Part shown: positions 17,603 to 24,584 of the stretch, in pieces
Position numbering within the stretch: position 1 is the stretch's first letter
How the letters are laid out: the number at the start of each line of letters is the position of its first letter
Source: Methylobacteriaceae bacterium
Lineage (GTDB): Bacteria; Pseudomonadota; Alphaproteobacteria; Rhizobiales; Beijerinckiaceae
Assembly: GCA_020638135.1 (NCBI GenBank)
Contig: JACKJE010000028.1
Location: 1-34,193 of the forward strand
DNA: 34,193 nucleotides
Reading direction: 5' to 3'
The notes under the pieces: generated by a model
Seen by the model: the letters and a program-made list of their open reading frames with translations, nothing else
The model's database searches: none
Told to the model about the DNA's origin: nothing
Program-made: the position numbers and the translations under genes

Positions 17603-17991
17603 TCGTCGACACTTCCGCGCTGGTGGCGATCTTGCGTAGTGAGCCGGACGCTGAAGCCCTGGCGGAAGTCATGCGGGGCGCAGAAACGCGTCGTCTTTCT
17701 GCAGCATCCTTCGTCGAGCTTGCGGCAGTGATCGACAGGCCGCACGATCCCGTCGCCTCGCGAAAACTCGATCTCCTGCTGGAACGTATCGAGGCGATTA
17801 TCGAACCCGTCACCGTCGAACAGGCGAAGATCGCGCGTGAAGCCTATCGGGATTTCGGACGGGGCTCGGGCCATCCGGCGCAGCTCAATTTCGGCGATTG
17901 CTTCGCCTATGCGCTCGCCAAAGCGCTGAACGAGCCGCTGCTGTTCAAGGGCGCGGACTTCGCGCACACGGATGTGAAACGGGCGTTTTAA
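17599..17991 (+). CDS. vapC: VapC toxin, PIN-domain ribonuclease
   Basis: The 130-residue protein is a complete PIN domain. Acidic metal-binding residues are present at Asp4 (MIVDTSAL), Glu40 (SFVELAAV), Asp100 (NFGDCFAYALA) and Asp120 (GADFAHTD). VapC toxins are Mg-dependent RNases that often cut tRNAs. The start is a GTG overlapping the vapB stop by four bases. The last codons (KRAF) and stop fall inside the first unit of a 21-bp tandem duplication. The toxin looks intact. A tRNA gene lies 107 bases downstream; no link to its target is implied by position alone. Confidence 0.92.
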   Translation: MIVDTSALVAILRSEPDAEALAEVMRGAETRRLSAASFVELAAVIDRPHDPVASRKLDLLLERIEAIIEPVTVEQAKIAREAYRDFGRGSGHPAQLNFGDCFAYALAKALNEPLLFKGADFAHTDVKRAF

Positions 17992-18022
17992 GCGTTGCCG
18001 CGGGCGTTTTAAGCGTTGCCGC
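17981..18022. repeat. 21-bp exact tandem duplication at the vapC stop codon
   Basis: Bases 17981-18001 and 18002-18022 are identical 21-base units beginning GGGCGTTTTAAGC. The first contains the final codons and stop of vapC, the second is untranslated. A partial third start (GGGC) follows. Confidence 0.95.
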
Positions 18023-18065
18023 GGGCTTGCAAGGCGCGGGGCCGTTTGCTAGACGACGCCTGCCG

Positions 18066-18090
18066 ATGCGCCGGCCCCAAACCGGCGCAT
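18066..18090 (+). terminator. Hairpin between vapC and tRNA-Leu
   Basis: ATGCGCCGG (18066-18074) and CCGGCGCAT (18082-18090) form a perfect 9-bp stem with a 7-base loop, followed only by TTGAC. It could end the vapBC transcript, but the weak T run leaves this open, and it sits 7 bases before the mature tRNA. Confidence 0.45.
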
Positions 18091-18097
18091 TTGACTT

Positions 18098-18182
18098 GCG
18101 GTCGTGGCGGAATTGGTAGACGCGCTAGCTTGAGGTGCTAGTTGGGCAACCAGTGGAGGTTCGAGTCCTCTCGACCGCACCA
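18098..18182 (+). tRNA. tRNA-Leu (anticodon GAG)
   Basis: The acceptor stem GCGGTCG (18098-18104) pairs with CGACCGC (18172-18178), followed by discriminator A and an encoded CCA (18180-18182). The D arm contains GGAATTGGTAGACGCG. The anticodon stem CTAGC/GCTAG encloses the loop TTGAGGT, giving anticodon GAG for CTC and CTT codons. A long variable arm (class II, as in Leu) precedes the T arm GAGG-TTCGAGT-CCTC. Total length is 85 nt. Confidence 0.97.
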
Positions 18183-18221
18183 ACCCCAGTGGTTGTTGGC
18201 GCTTCAGGAATGGCGCAAACG

Positions 18222-18249
18222 AAAGCCCGGTTCGCGAGAACCGGGCTTT
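18222..18249 (+). terminator. Strong hairpin terminator after tRNA-Leu
   Basis: AAAGCCCGGTTC (18222-18233) and GAACCGGGCTTT (18238-18249) form a perfect 12-bp stem with loop GCGA. It ends in CTTT followed by GTTATT. The A and T ends make it usable in both directions, so it may also stop the convergent gene ending at 18281. Confidence 0.85.
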
Positions 18250-18280
18250 GTTATTCCGGGGCGCCGTCGTGCTGGCGCGC

Positions 18281-18940
18281 TCAGTTCGACGCGAAGCAAT
18301 ACAGTAGCGCGCCGCCGCCGGTCGCATTCAGCGCCGGAAGGCTGCAGCCGCGGCTCGGGTGCGACGAGTTCCACGAGTGGGACGGCACGTCGTCGCGCAG
18401 GCCCATGCGGTCGGCATGGCCGACCATGGCCGTGCCTTCGCCGCCCTTGGTCCAGTTGCCGCAGGTCATGTCCTTGTCGGCGGGCAGAGCTTTGCCCTCC
18501 ATGTCGGAGCCGGTGAGGATGTCGTGGACATTGTTGTTGAAGCCGGCGCCGGCGAGCTTGCGGCCGCCCTCGGTCAGGGTGTTGTCGATCGACAGCTTTG
18601 CATCCTTGTGCAGCTCTTCCAGATTGGCCGCGATCTGCACGCCCTTGGCGTTCTTCCACGGGCCCTTGCCGATCCGGTCGCGCGCATTCACGGCGCCTGC
18701 GCCCTGCGTCGAGAGGTAGGCCTTCCAGGTCTTGCCGCCCGCGCCGGCGACGCCGGCCAGCGTCTGGCACATCTTGTCGGCGCCTTCGAGGCCGCCGAGA
18801 TTGGCGCCGTCGGGGCCGGGCTTTGAAGTGACGAAGAATGTCATGTCCGGAAATTGCGGCGGGCCCTGCTGCGCTTGCGCGGCCGTACCGAGCGCGCCGG
18901 CTGCCAGCGCCGCGCCGAAGACAATCGCTTTGTGATTCAT
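18281..18940 (-). CDS. Secreted lectin-like (endostatin-fold) protein
   Basis: The 219-residue protein starts at ATG 18940 behind a strong GGGAGGAG ribosome site and has a signal peptide (about residues 1-23, ending AAQAQQ). The mature part contains MTFFVTSKPGPDGANLGGLEGADKMC, WKAYLST, ARDRIGKGPWKNAKG, CGNWTKGG and SWNSSHPSRGCS, and ends in LLYCFASN. This pattern is that of the bacterial proteins often annotated as lectin, related to the endostatin/C-type-lectin-like fold. Four Cys residues in the mature part suggest disulfides. It probably acts in the periplasm or outside; the ligand is unknown. Confidence 0.72.
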   Translation of the reverse strand: MNHKAIVFGAALAAGALGTAAQAQQGPPQFPDMTFFVTSKPGPDGANLGGLEGADKMCQTLAGVAGAGGKTWKAYLSTQGAGAVNARDRIGKGPWKNAKGVQIAANLEELHKDAKLSIDNTLTEGGRKLAGAGFNNNVHDILTGSDMEGKALPADKDMTCGNWTKGGEGTAMVGHADRMGLRDDVPSHSWNSSHPSRGCSLPALNATGGGALLYCFASN

Positions 18941-19068
18941 GTGCTCCTCCCGTGCTCTCAAGTTTCTGCTGGGGGCCGCCGGGGAAGCAAGGTGGGAATG
19001 TTCACGAAGGCGTGAGGCGCGGCGCCGACAAACGCTTGCGAAAATGCAAGGAGGCTTTCGGCGCGCGC

Positions 19069-19103
19069 AAAAAAAAGCGGCCGGGCGACGAACGTCCGGC
19101 CGC
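19069..19103 (-). terminator. Rho-independent terminator for the outer membrane protein gene
   Basis: On the minus strand GCGGCCGG (19103-19096) and CCGGCCGC (19084-19077) form a perfect 8-bp stem with an 11-base loop, followed by eight T residues (A run at 19069-19076 on the plus strand). It lies 23 bases past the stop at 19126. Confidence 0.88.
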
Positions 19104-19125
19104 GCAAATCGTTCATCGATTTGAC

Positions 19126-20127
19126 CTAGAGCGCTCCGCAACCGGCGACAAACGCGCCAGTGCTACCGACCCCCATATCGGGCGTAGGCGCGCAGGTGAC
19201 GATCGGCAGGCCGCTGCCGCCGCTATTGCCGTAGCCTCCGCCGGAGGTCGCGGTGTCCATATGATGATTGATCGGATCGTCTTCGCGGTGACGACGGATC
19301 AGGCTCTTGTCGCGCTGTCCGAAATAGACCTTCAGGCCGCCGAAGACGGCGCTGGCGCCGCGCTGGCCGAGCCGACCTTCCGCGAAGACCGAAACCGCCG
19401 TCGGGCCGTGCGTCACGAGATATTCCGCGCTCGCGGCAGCCGCGAGTTTGCCGAACACATAGCGCTGACCGATGGCGAGCTTGAGGTCGTCGACCGGATA
19501 GAAGGCGATCGAGGCGATGTCGAAGAAGCGGGTTCTCACCGCATTCTGGTTGAGCGTCAGGAATGTCGTGCCCGGGACGAACCAGGGATAGCCGTAGGTG
19601 TAGCCCTTGTTTGAGCCGAATTCGACGCCGGCGACCCCCTGCAGCGTCACGCGGCCGAGGTAGATTTCAGCCTCCGGCGCGACGCGCCCGACGACGATCC
19701 CGCCAGCGCGGCTGTAACGCGTACCGCTCGCGTAGACGCCGAAAAGCGCCTTCGACGGATCGCGCCAGAAGGCATGGCCGCCGAGCGCCGCCGAAAACAC
19801 GCCGCCGCCGGTCGCAATGCCGCCGTCCAACTGCAGGCCGAAGGAGTTTCCGACCGGAAACGTCACCGAGCCCAGCAGGCCGCTGGCGGGGCGCCACTGG
19901 TTGCGCTGGAAGAAGGGCGCGGTGGGGTCTTGCGACAGGCGCTGGGTCAAGCCGCCGAAGACCTCGAGCTTCGCGTTGATCCCGTCGACGGCAGGAAGCT
20001 GCGTCATCAGCGGCGCCGGCTCCATCTTGCGGGACGGGAGATCGGCGGCGACGGCCACGGTCGCGCCTGCGGCAAGCGTCATGCCCGCCAGCAGAGTCGA
20101 TGCCCGAAGGCTCAATAAATTCCACAT
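19126..20127 (-). CDS. Predicted outer membrane beta-barrel protein
   Basis: The 333-residue protein has a signal peptide (about 1-28, ending VAVAA) and a mature start ADLPSRKMEPAP, typical of Hyphomicrobiales outer membrane proteins. The body consists of alternating amphipathic strands rich in Gly, Tyr and Phe (VTLQGVAGVEFGS, LKLAIGQRYVFG, SAVFGGLKVYFGQ), consistent with a barrel. After the last strand-like segment a 60-residue tail follows, with SGGGYGNSGGSG and two Cys near the end (VTCAPTP, AGCGAL), which is unusual behind a barrel. No specific family is recognised. A terminator follows the gene. Confidence 0.68.
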   Translation of the reverse strand: MWNLLSLRASTLLAGMTLAAGATVAVAADLPSRKMEPAPLMTQLPAVDGINAKLEVFGGLTQRLSQDPTAPFFQRNQWRPASGLLGSVTFPVGNSFGLQLDGGIATGGGVFSAALGGHAFWRDPSKALFGVYASGTRYSRAGGIVVGRVAPEAEIYLGRVTLQGVAGVEFGSNKGYTYGYPWFVPGTTFLTLNQNAVRTRFFDIASIAFYPVDDLKLAIGQRYVFGKLAAAASAEYLVTHGPTAVSVFAEGRLGQRGASAVFGGLKVYFGQRDKSLIRRHREDDPINHHMDTATSGGGYGNSGGSGLPIVTCAPTPDMGVGSTGAFVAGCGAL

Positions 20128-20324
20128 CTTGTTGCCCTGCCTCAGGAATTCTTGGCCTGGGAGTCTATCTGCGACTCGCTCCGGATGGACCTGTCCAAAT
20201 GTTACCGCGTGTCAATTGTGCGTCGCTGTCGCCATTCCGCCACAGTCGCCGAGGCTGCATTTTTTCCGGGGCGGCGCCATGATGCTCTTCCCGGCGGAGG
20301 CGCCCAAAATAGAGAATCGGTCAA

Positions 20325-21089
20325 ATGTCACGTCCAGTCGCTGTCATTACAGGTTCGTCGGCCGGCATCGGCGCGGCCACCGCGCTGAAATTCGCCGAGA
20401 GCGGCTACAACGTGGTCATCAATTATTCGCGCGACCCGGCGCCGGCGCTCGAGGTGGCGACCGCTTGCCGGAAGGCCGGCGCGGAGGTCGAGACGATCAA
20501 GGCGGACGTCTCGTCCGACGCCGACTGCAAGATGATGGCGGAAATGGTCGGCAAGCGCTGGGGCGGCGCGCGGCATCTCGTCAACAATGCTGGCCGCACC
20601 AAATTCGTCGAACAGCGCAATCTCGACGGGCTCTCGGCGGACGACTTCCAGTCGATCTACGCCGTCAACGTGATCGGCGCCTTCCAGATGTCGCGCGCCT
20701 TCGCGCCGCTCTTGCGCAAGGAGAAGGGCGCGGCGATCGTCAACGTGTCGTCGATCGCGGCCGTGATGGCGCGCGGCTCGTCGATCGCCTACATGGCGTC
20801 CAAGGGCGCGCTCAACACGCTGACCATGGCGCTCGCGCGGGCGCTCGGGCCGGAAATCCGGGTCAATGGCGTCGGCCCCGGCATGATCGAATCGGACTGG
20901 CTGAAGAACGGCTACGGCGCCGAAGCCTATGAGGCGATGGGCAAGATGTATCGCGGTACGGCGGCGCTCAACGCGACGATTGCGCCTTCCGACGTAGCCG
21001 AAACTATCTACGCGCTGTGCACGGCTTTCCCGAAAACGACGGGCGAAACCGTGCTAGTGGACGCTGGATTTCGTATCCAGAAGGCATAG
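20325..21089 (+). CDS. Short-chain dehydrogenase/reductase (SDR) oxidoreductase
   Basis: The 254-residue protein is a classical SDR: TGSSAGIG (residues 9-16) for NAD(P) binding, LVNNAG, VNVSS (Ser142/143), and the catalytic YMASK (Tyr156, Lys160). The motif NYSRDP after the second strand suggests NADP or NAD with no clear preference. It resembles FabG-like 3-oxoacyl reductases, but the substrate is unknown. The TTG of the acyltransferase gene lies 5 bases past the stop, so the two are probably co-transcribed. The 197 bases upstream show no clear promoter. Confidence 0.9.
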   Translation: MSRPVAVITGSSAGIGAATALKFAESGYNVVINYSRDPAPALEVATACRKAGAEVETIKADVSSDADCKMMAEMVGKRWGGARHLVNNAGRTKFVEQRNLDGLSADDFQSIYAVNVIGAFQMSRAFAPLLRKEKGAAIVNVSSIAAVMARGSSIAYMASKGALNTLTMALARALGPEIRVNGVGPGMIESDWLKNGYGAEAYEAMGKMYRGTAALNATIAPSDVAETIYALCTAFPKTTGETVLVDAGFRIQKA

Positions 21090-21094
21090 ACATC

Positions 21095-21775
21095 TTGAAC
21101 GCTCAGCAAGCCGGCGACCTCGCCGGGACGCAGACTACGGTCGGCGACAGCGTCGCGCGACGCGGCAATGGCCTGTCGCAATGGCTCGGCCGAACAATGC
21201 TGCGGCTCATGGGCTGGACGGTGCAGGGCCCGATCGCCGACGTGGCGAAGATGGTGATGATCGGCGCGCCGCACACCAGCAACATGGACGGCGTGCTGGC
21301 GATAGCGACGCTCACGGCCTATCGGCTGCGCGCGGGCACGATGATCAAGGACACGGCCTTCAAGGGCGTGATGGGGCCGATCCTGCGCTGGTTCGGCGCC
21401 ATTCCGATCAATCGCCGCGCGGCGGGCGGCGTCGTGGGCGCCAGCGTCGGCGCCTTTCGCGACAACGACAAGCTGATCCTCTTGATCGCGCCGGAGGGCA
21501 CACGCAGCAACGCCGAGGAATGGAAACGCGGCTTTCATCTGATCGCCGCATCCGCCGGCGTGCCGATCCTGCCCGCGGCGATCGACTATGTGCGCAAGCG
21601 CATCACCTTCGGCGCGCCGGTCTATACGACCGACAATTACGAAAGCGATCTGGCGCGCATTCTCGATTTCTATCGTCTCTACGGCTCCCCGCGGCATCCC
21701 GAGCGCGCCTCGGCGCCGATCTGCCGGGTGCTGGGCCTGCCGTTCAAGGCTTCGGCCGAGCGGACGGCGGCGTGA
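21095..21775 (+). CDS. 1-acyl-sn-glycerol-3-phosphate acyltransferase-like protein
   Basis: The protein carries the PlsC acyltransferase motifs: PHTSNMD (HX4D, His60-Asp65) and APEGTRS (Glu134, block III). FGAIPINRR between them is the usual block II region. Length is 226 residues with a TTG start at 21095 and AGAAGG nine bases before it. An ATG at 21017 is in frame but lies over the SDR gene. The protein lacks a long membrane segment, as in the small soluble PlsC-like group. It would acylate lysophosphatidate or a related acceptor. The enoyl-CoA hydratase gene follows 25 bases later. Confidence 0.85.
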   Translation: MNAQQAGDLAGTQTTVGDSVARRGNGLSQWLGRTMLRLMGWTVQGPIADVAKMVMIGAPHTSNMDGVLAIATLTAYRLRAGTMIKDTAFKGVMGPILRWFGAIPINRRAAGGVVGASVGAFRDNDKLILLIAPEGTRSNAEEWKRGFHLIAASAGVPILPAAIDYVRKRITFGAPVYTTDNYESDLARILDFYRLYGSPRHPERASAPICRVLGLPFKASAERTAA

Positions 21776-21800
21776 CGACAAGCTGGGAGATGTTTCGCGC

Positions 21801-22619
21801 ATGAGCAATGTCACAACGACCCACGGCGCCGGACACAACGAAGTTCTCTACGAGATCGAGGACGGCGCGATCGCGCTGATCACTCTCAACGCGCCGGAGC
21901 GCATGAACACGATTTCCCGCGACATGCTCGGCGAGCTGACGCGCCTCCTGGTCAAAGGCCAACGAAGATCCGGCCGTGCGCTGCGTGATTCTCACCGGCG
22001 TCGGCCGCGCCTTCTGCGCAGGCTCGATTTGCGCGAGGCGCGCGACGGCGGCGGCATTTCGGCGGCCTCCAGCTCCACCAATCTCGACCTGCGCAACACG
22101 CCGCCGACGGTGATGTTCGAAATGGACAAGCCGACCATCTGCGCCGTCAACGGGGGCGCGGCGGGCTACGGCATGGACACGGCGCTCGGCTGCGACATCC
22201 GCATCATGGCGGAAAGCGCGAAAATGGCGGCGGCCTTCGTCAAGCGCGGCGTCGTGCCGGAATCCGGCGGCACCTGGTTCCTGCCGCGCATGATCGGCTG
22301 GGCGAAGGCGTCGGAACTGATCTTCACCGGGCGAACGCTTTCGGCGCGCGAGTGTCTGGAATGGGGCATCGCCAACGAAGTGGTTCCGGATTCCGAACTG
22401 ATGGGTCGCGCTCGAAAAATGGCGCGCGAGATCGCGGCCAATGCGCCGCTCGCCGTGCAGGCGGCCAAGCGCATGATGCGCATGGGGCTGAACGAGACGT
22501 TCAAGGACCATGTGCATCACGTCTATCTGCAATTGCTGCCGCTGTTCCGGTCCGAAGACATGAAGGAGGGCGTGCGCGCCTTCATGGAGAAGCGGGAGCC
22601 GAAATTCTCAGGCAAGTGA
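21801..22619 (+). CDS. Enoyl-CoA hydratase/isomerase with a garbled segment
   Basis: The frame from ATG 21801 (MSNVTTTHGAGHNEVLYEIED) is open for 272 codons and is clearly crotonase-family: ALITLNAPERMNTISRDML, then DKPTICAVNGGAAGYGMDTALGCDIRI and FVKRGVVPESGG. Residues about 52-75 (LVKGQRRSGRALRDSHRRRP) do not fit. The overlapping frame there reads KANEDPAVRCVILTGVGRAFCAG, the normal family sequence with its oxyanion-hole motif. An extra base near 21955 (GTCAAAGG) and a missing base near 22023 cancel, so the stop-free frame hides an error. The real enzyme would be about 272 residues and hydrate 2-enoyl-CoA; it overlaps no neighbour. Confidence 0.85.
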   Translation: MSNVTTTHGAGHNEVLYEIEDGAIALITLNAPERMNTISRDMLGELTRLLVKGQRRSGRALRDSHRRRPRLLRRLDLREARDGGGISAASSSTNLDLRNTPPTVMFEMDKPTICAVNGGAAGYGMDTALGCDIRIMAESAKMAAAFVKRGVVPESGGTWFLPRMIGWAKASELIFTGRTLSARECLEWGIANEVVPDSELMGRARKMAREIAANAPLAVQAAKRMMRMGLNETFKDHVHHVYLQLLPLFRSEDMKEGVRAFMEKREPKFSGK

Positions 22620-22629
22620 AGGACGTCGC

Positions 22630-23010
22630 GTGATCTATATCGCGGTGATCGCCGCCGCCGCCATCCTGCTCCTGCAATTGACCGATTCCATTCCGATGGC
22701 GAGCGTCGGCGGGTCGATGACGATCGCGCTGGTTTATTTCGTCGCCGCGCTGGCGGTCGCAATCCATGAGGCGTGGACGAAGAGGCGAGGCGCGCTCGGC
22801 TGGGTCGTCAACATCGTCCTATCGTTCGTCGGCGCGCTGGTGGCGGCGCCGCTCGGCGGCGGGCTGCTGGCGATGCTGCTCAGCGACGGTTCGCGGTCGC
22901 TGGCGGCGGCAGGCGGCGTCCGCTTCTCGATCGCGCTTGTCGGCGGGATGCTGGTCACGCTGCTGGGAGCATGGGGCGCGCTCTGGATCGTGAACCGGTG
23001 GCGGTCGTGA
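22630..23010 (+). CDS. Small membrane protein of unknown function
   Basis: The 126-residue protein starts at GTG 22630 with AAGGACG ahead of it. It has about four hydrophobic segments (about 2-18, 28-45, 56-85, 100-120) and few charged residues, so it is an integral inner membrane protein. No family motif is recognised. It begins 10 bases after the enoyl-CoA hydratase stop and is probably co-transcribed. Shadow frames in this region look worse, and codon use fits a real gene. Confidence 0.65.
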   Translation: MIYIAVIAAAAILLLQLTDSIPMASVGGSMTIALVYFVAALAVAIHEAWTKRRGALGWVVNIVLSFVGALVAAPLGGGLLAMLLSDGSRSLAAAGGVRFSIALVGGMLVTLLGAWGALWIVNRWRS

Positions 23011-23038
23011 CGCTCGCTGGCTAGTGCGGCGCGCGGGA

Positions 23039-23266
23039 TCAACCGGCCTTGGCCTGCTGCAGCACGAAGACGCGTAGCGCCGACGACAGGTTGGTTTCGC
23101 CCCGCGCCGCGTCGACTTCCGCGACCAGCGAGGCTACCGATTGCGCGCGTCGTTCGGCGAGCGCCCGCAATTCGCTCCAGAAGATTTCCTCGAGAGATAC
23201 GCTGGTGCGGTGGCCCGCAATCGACAGCGAGCGTTTGACGACGCGCTGCGGCGCGGGCTCATTCAT
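23039..23266 (-). CDS. Ribbon-helix-helix domain protein
   Basis: The 75-residue protein (from MNEPAPQRVVKRSL; ATG at 23266) contains a compact RHH_4-type domain: KRSLSIAGHRTSVSLEEIFWSELRAL and VASLVAEVDAA. Such domains often bind DNA as dimers. An ATG ten codons earlier (23296) is also in frame. It is third in the sspB-DUF4169-RHH minus-strand cluster and overlaps the end of the DUF4169 gene by eight bases, so the two are translationally coupled. Target unknown. Confidence 0.8.
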   Translation of the reverse strand: MNEPAPQRVVKRSLSIAGHRTSVSLEEIFWSELRALAERRAQSVASLVAEVDAARGETNLSSALRVFVLQQAKAG

Positions 23267-23447
23267 CGTCGGGTTTGTCGAGGCGATGGCCGTCAAGGCG
23301 GCGGGCGTCGAGTGCGCGCTGCGCCTCGGTCTCCTGACGCTCGGCCCTGGTTCGGCCGAAGGCGATGCGATTGTCGGCGGCTTTCGTCTCCGCCTCCTTG
23401 CGCGCGCGATCCTTTCGCGCGCGGCGGAGGTTCACGACGTCGCCCAT
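23259..23447 (-). CDS. DUF4169 family protein
   Basis: The 62-residue, highly charged protein begins MGDVVNLRRARKDRARKEAE and continues NRIAFGRTRAERQ to RRLDGHRLDKPDDE, matching DUF4169 in full length. It has no hydrophobic core and is probably a helical, partly disordered protein. It starts 5 bases after the sspB stop and overlaps the RHH gene, so it belongs to the same operon. Function unknown. Confidence 0.85.
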   Translation of the reverse strand: MGDVVNLRRARKDRARKEAETKAADNRIAFGRTRAERQETEAQRALDARRLDGHRLDKPDDE

Positions 23448-23451
23448 CGGT

Positions 23452-24030
23452 TCAGGTGTTCTTCTTGCGGAAGGCGTCGATCGAGACGACCTTCGGCGAA
23501 TCGTCGGGCTGCTCGGCCGGCGGTTCGACAGCAGGCTCGGAGGCGCTGCCGCGCGCCGGACGGACGGCGGGGGCCGGGGCCTTGTCGGGTTGCGCCTCGG
23601 CGACCGGCTCGTTGGGCACGGCGGTGAGCACGGGCGCGGGTTCCGACTTCTCCTTGCTTTCGGCTGCGTCGGGATCGTCGGCGGTGAATTCCGCCCCGAA
23701 ATTGACGGAGGGGTCGAAGAAGCCGGTCACGGCCGCGAAGGGAATTTCGAGCTTTTCGGGCACGCGGCGGAAGGAAAGGCCGACCTCGAAGCCGGAATCG
23801 TGCACCTTCAGATCCCAGAACTGGTGCTGGAGAATGATGGTCATCTGTTCCGGATATTCGGCCCGCAGGCGATCCGACATGACGACGTCAGGCGCGCCGG
23901 TCTTGAAGGTGATGTAGAAATGATGCTCGCCCGGCAGACCATGCAGCGCCGCATCGGTCAGCACCTTGCGGAAAATGCCACGGAAGGCGTCCTGCACCAG
24001 CAGGTCGTATCGAATGTGGTCGGTCGCCAT
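23452..24030 (-). CDS. sspB: ClpXP adaptor SspB (alpha type)
   Basis: The 192-residue protein begins with the SspB substrate-binding fold (about 1-120; HIRYDLLVQDAFRGIFRKVL, HFYITFKTGAPDVVMS, ILQHQFWDLKV, FSVGL-like strand EVGLSFRRVPEKLEIPF). A Pro/Ala/Glu linker (about 125-175) follows, and the C-terminal tail DSPKVVSIDAFRKKNT is the ClpX-tethering motif. SspB dimers bind ssrA-tagged proteins and deliver them to ClpXP. The ssrA gene lies just upstream on the same strand (about 100 bases), so tag writer and tag reader are clustered. The start codon at 24030 has only a weak ribosome site. Confidence 0.95.
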   Translation of the reverse strand: MATDHIRYDLLVQDAFRGIFRKVLTDAALHGLPGEHHFYITFKTGAPDVVMSDRLRAEYPEQMTIILQHQFWDLKVHDSGFEVGLSFRRVPEKLEIPFAAVTGFFDPSVNFGAEFTADDPDAAESKEKSEPAPVLTAVPNEPVAEAQPDKAPAPAVRPARGSASEPAVEPPAEQPDDSPKVVSIDAFRKKNT

Positions 24031-24129
24031 GGTCTGGGCGTTCGGCTCTCTGGTCTGCGCCCGATTCGCGGGGCGTTTGCGACGCGCACGCTATACCCGA
24101 ACGGACACCAAGAGAATGCTGCAAGAAAA

Positions 24130-24420
24130 GTGGAGGCTTCTGTTGCCAGGCGCCTCGAGCCCCGCCTAGAAGGTGCTAACCCCCTAGGGCTTGATTCCCA
24201 GTACCTTCACCGCATTACGCAGCGACGGCCACCGGAGCATAGTTGTCGTTGGCAACTATAGGTTTGACCCGATAACGGCGGTATCATGCCGGGCAAAAGA
24301 ACTTCCTTTACGCCCCCGTCGATCCTGTTTCGCCCCCGCCGCAACCCAGCAGGCCGCTGGGCTGGGGTGGAGGCGCCGGGTACCGCCCCCGGGTCCGGAT
24401 GGTTTATTTCGAAGCCTGTT
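24130..24420 (-). ncRNA. ssrA: Circularly permuted two-piece tmRNA
   Basis: On the minus strand the acceptor part comes first: GGCGGTACCCGGCG (T arm) and CGCCTCC plus discriminator A and CC (24375-24366). About 28 bases follow that would be removed. The coding part then begins GGGGGCGAAACAGGATCGAC (24337-24318), whose GGGGGCG pairs with CGCCTCC as the acceptor stem. The tag reading frame lies at 24253-24215. GAAGCCT near the coding-piece end (24140-24134) can pair with AGGCTTC in the acceptor piece (24417-24411), joining the two pieces. This is the alphaproteobacterial permuted layout. Outer ends are estimates. A TATATT at 24458-24453 is a possible -10 box. tmRNA rescues stalled ribosomes with SmpB. 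Confidence 0.9.
24215..24253 (-). other. ssrA: tmRNA tag-peptide reading frame (ANDNYAPVAVAA)
   Basis: From 24253 the minus strand reads GCC AAC GAC AAC TAT GCT CCG GTG GCC GTC GCT GCG TAA. This encodes ANDNYAPVAVAA and a stop. It has the AND start and the AVAA end recognised by ClpX, with the resume codon preceded by TATAGTT. Confidence 0.95.
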
Positions 24421-24584
24421 TATCGCCATAGCCTTCTTGCGAAGGCGCTCCGAATATAGTGCGGGTCGGGCGATCGCGAAAGGGCGTATCCGGCCAACCG
24501 GAACGTGGCTGCAAGGCGCCCGAAATTTGTTCATGGCGTGCGGCGACAGTTTGCAGGCGGCCGGATCATGTTAAATAGTGGCCA

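Noticed and set aside
17981..18022. CRISPR-like repeat
   Set aside because: Only two directly adjacent units without spacers; this is a simple tandem duplication.
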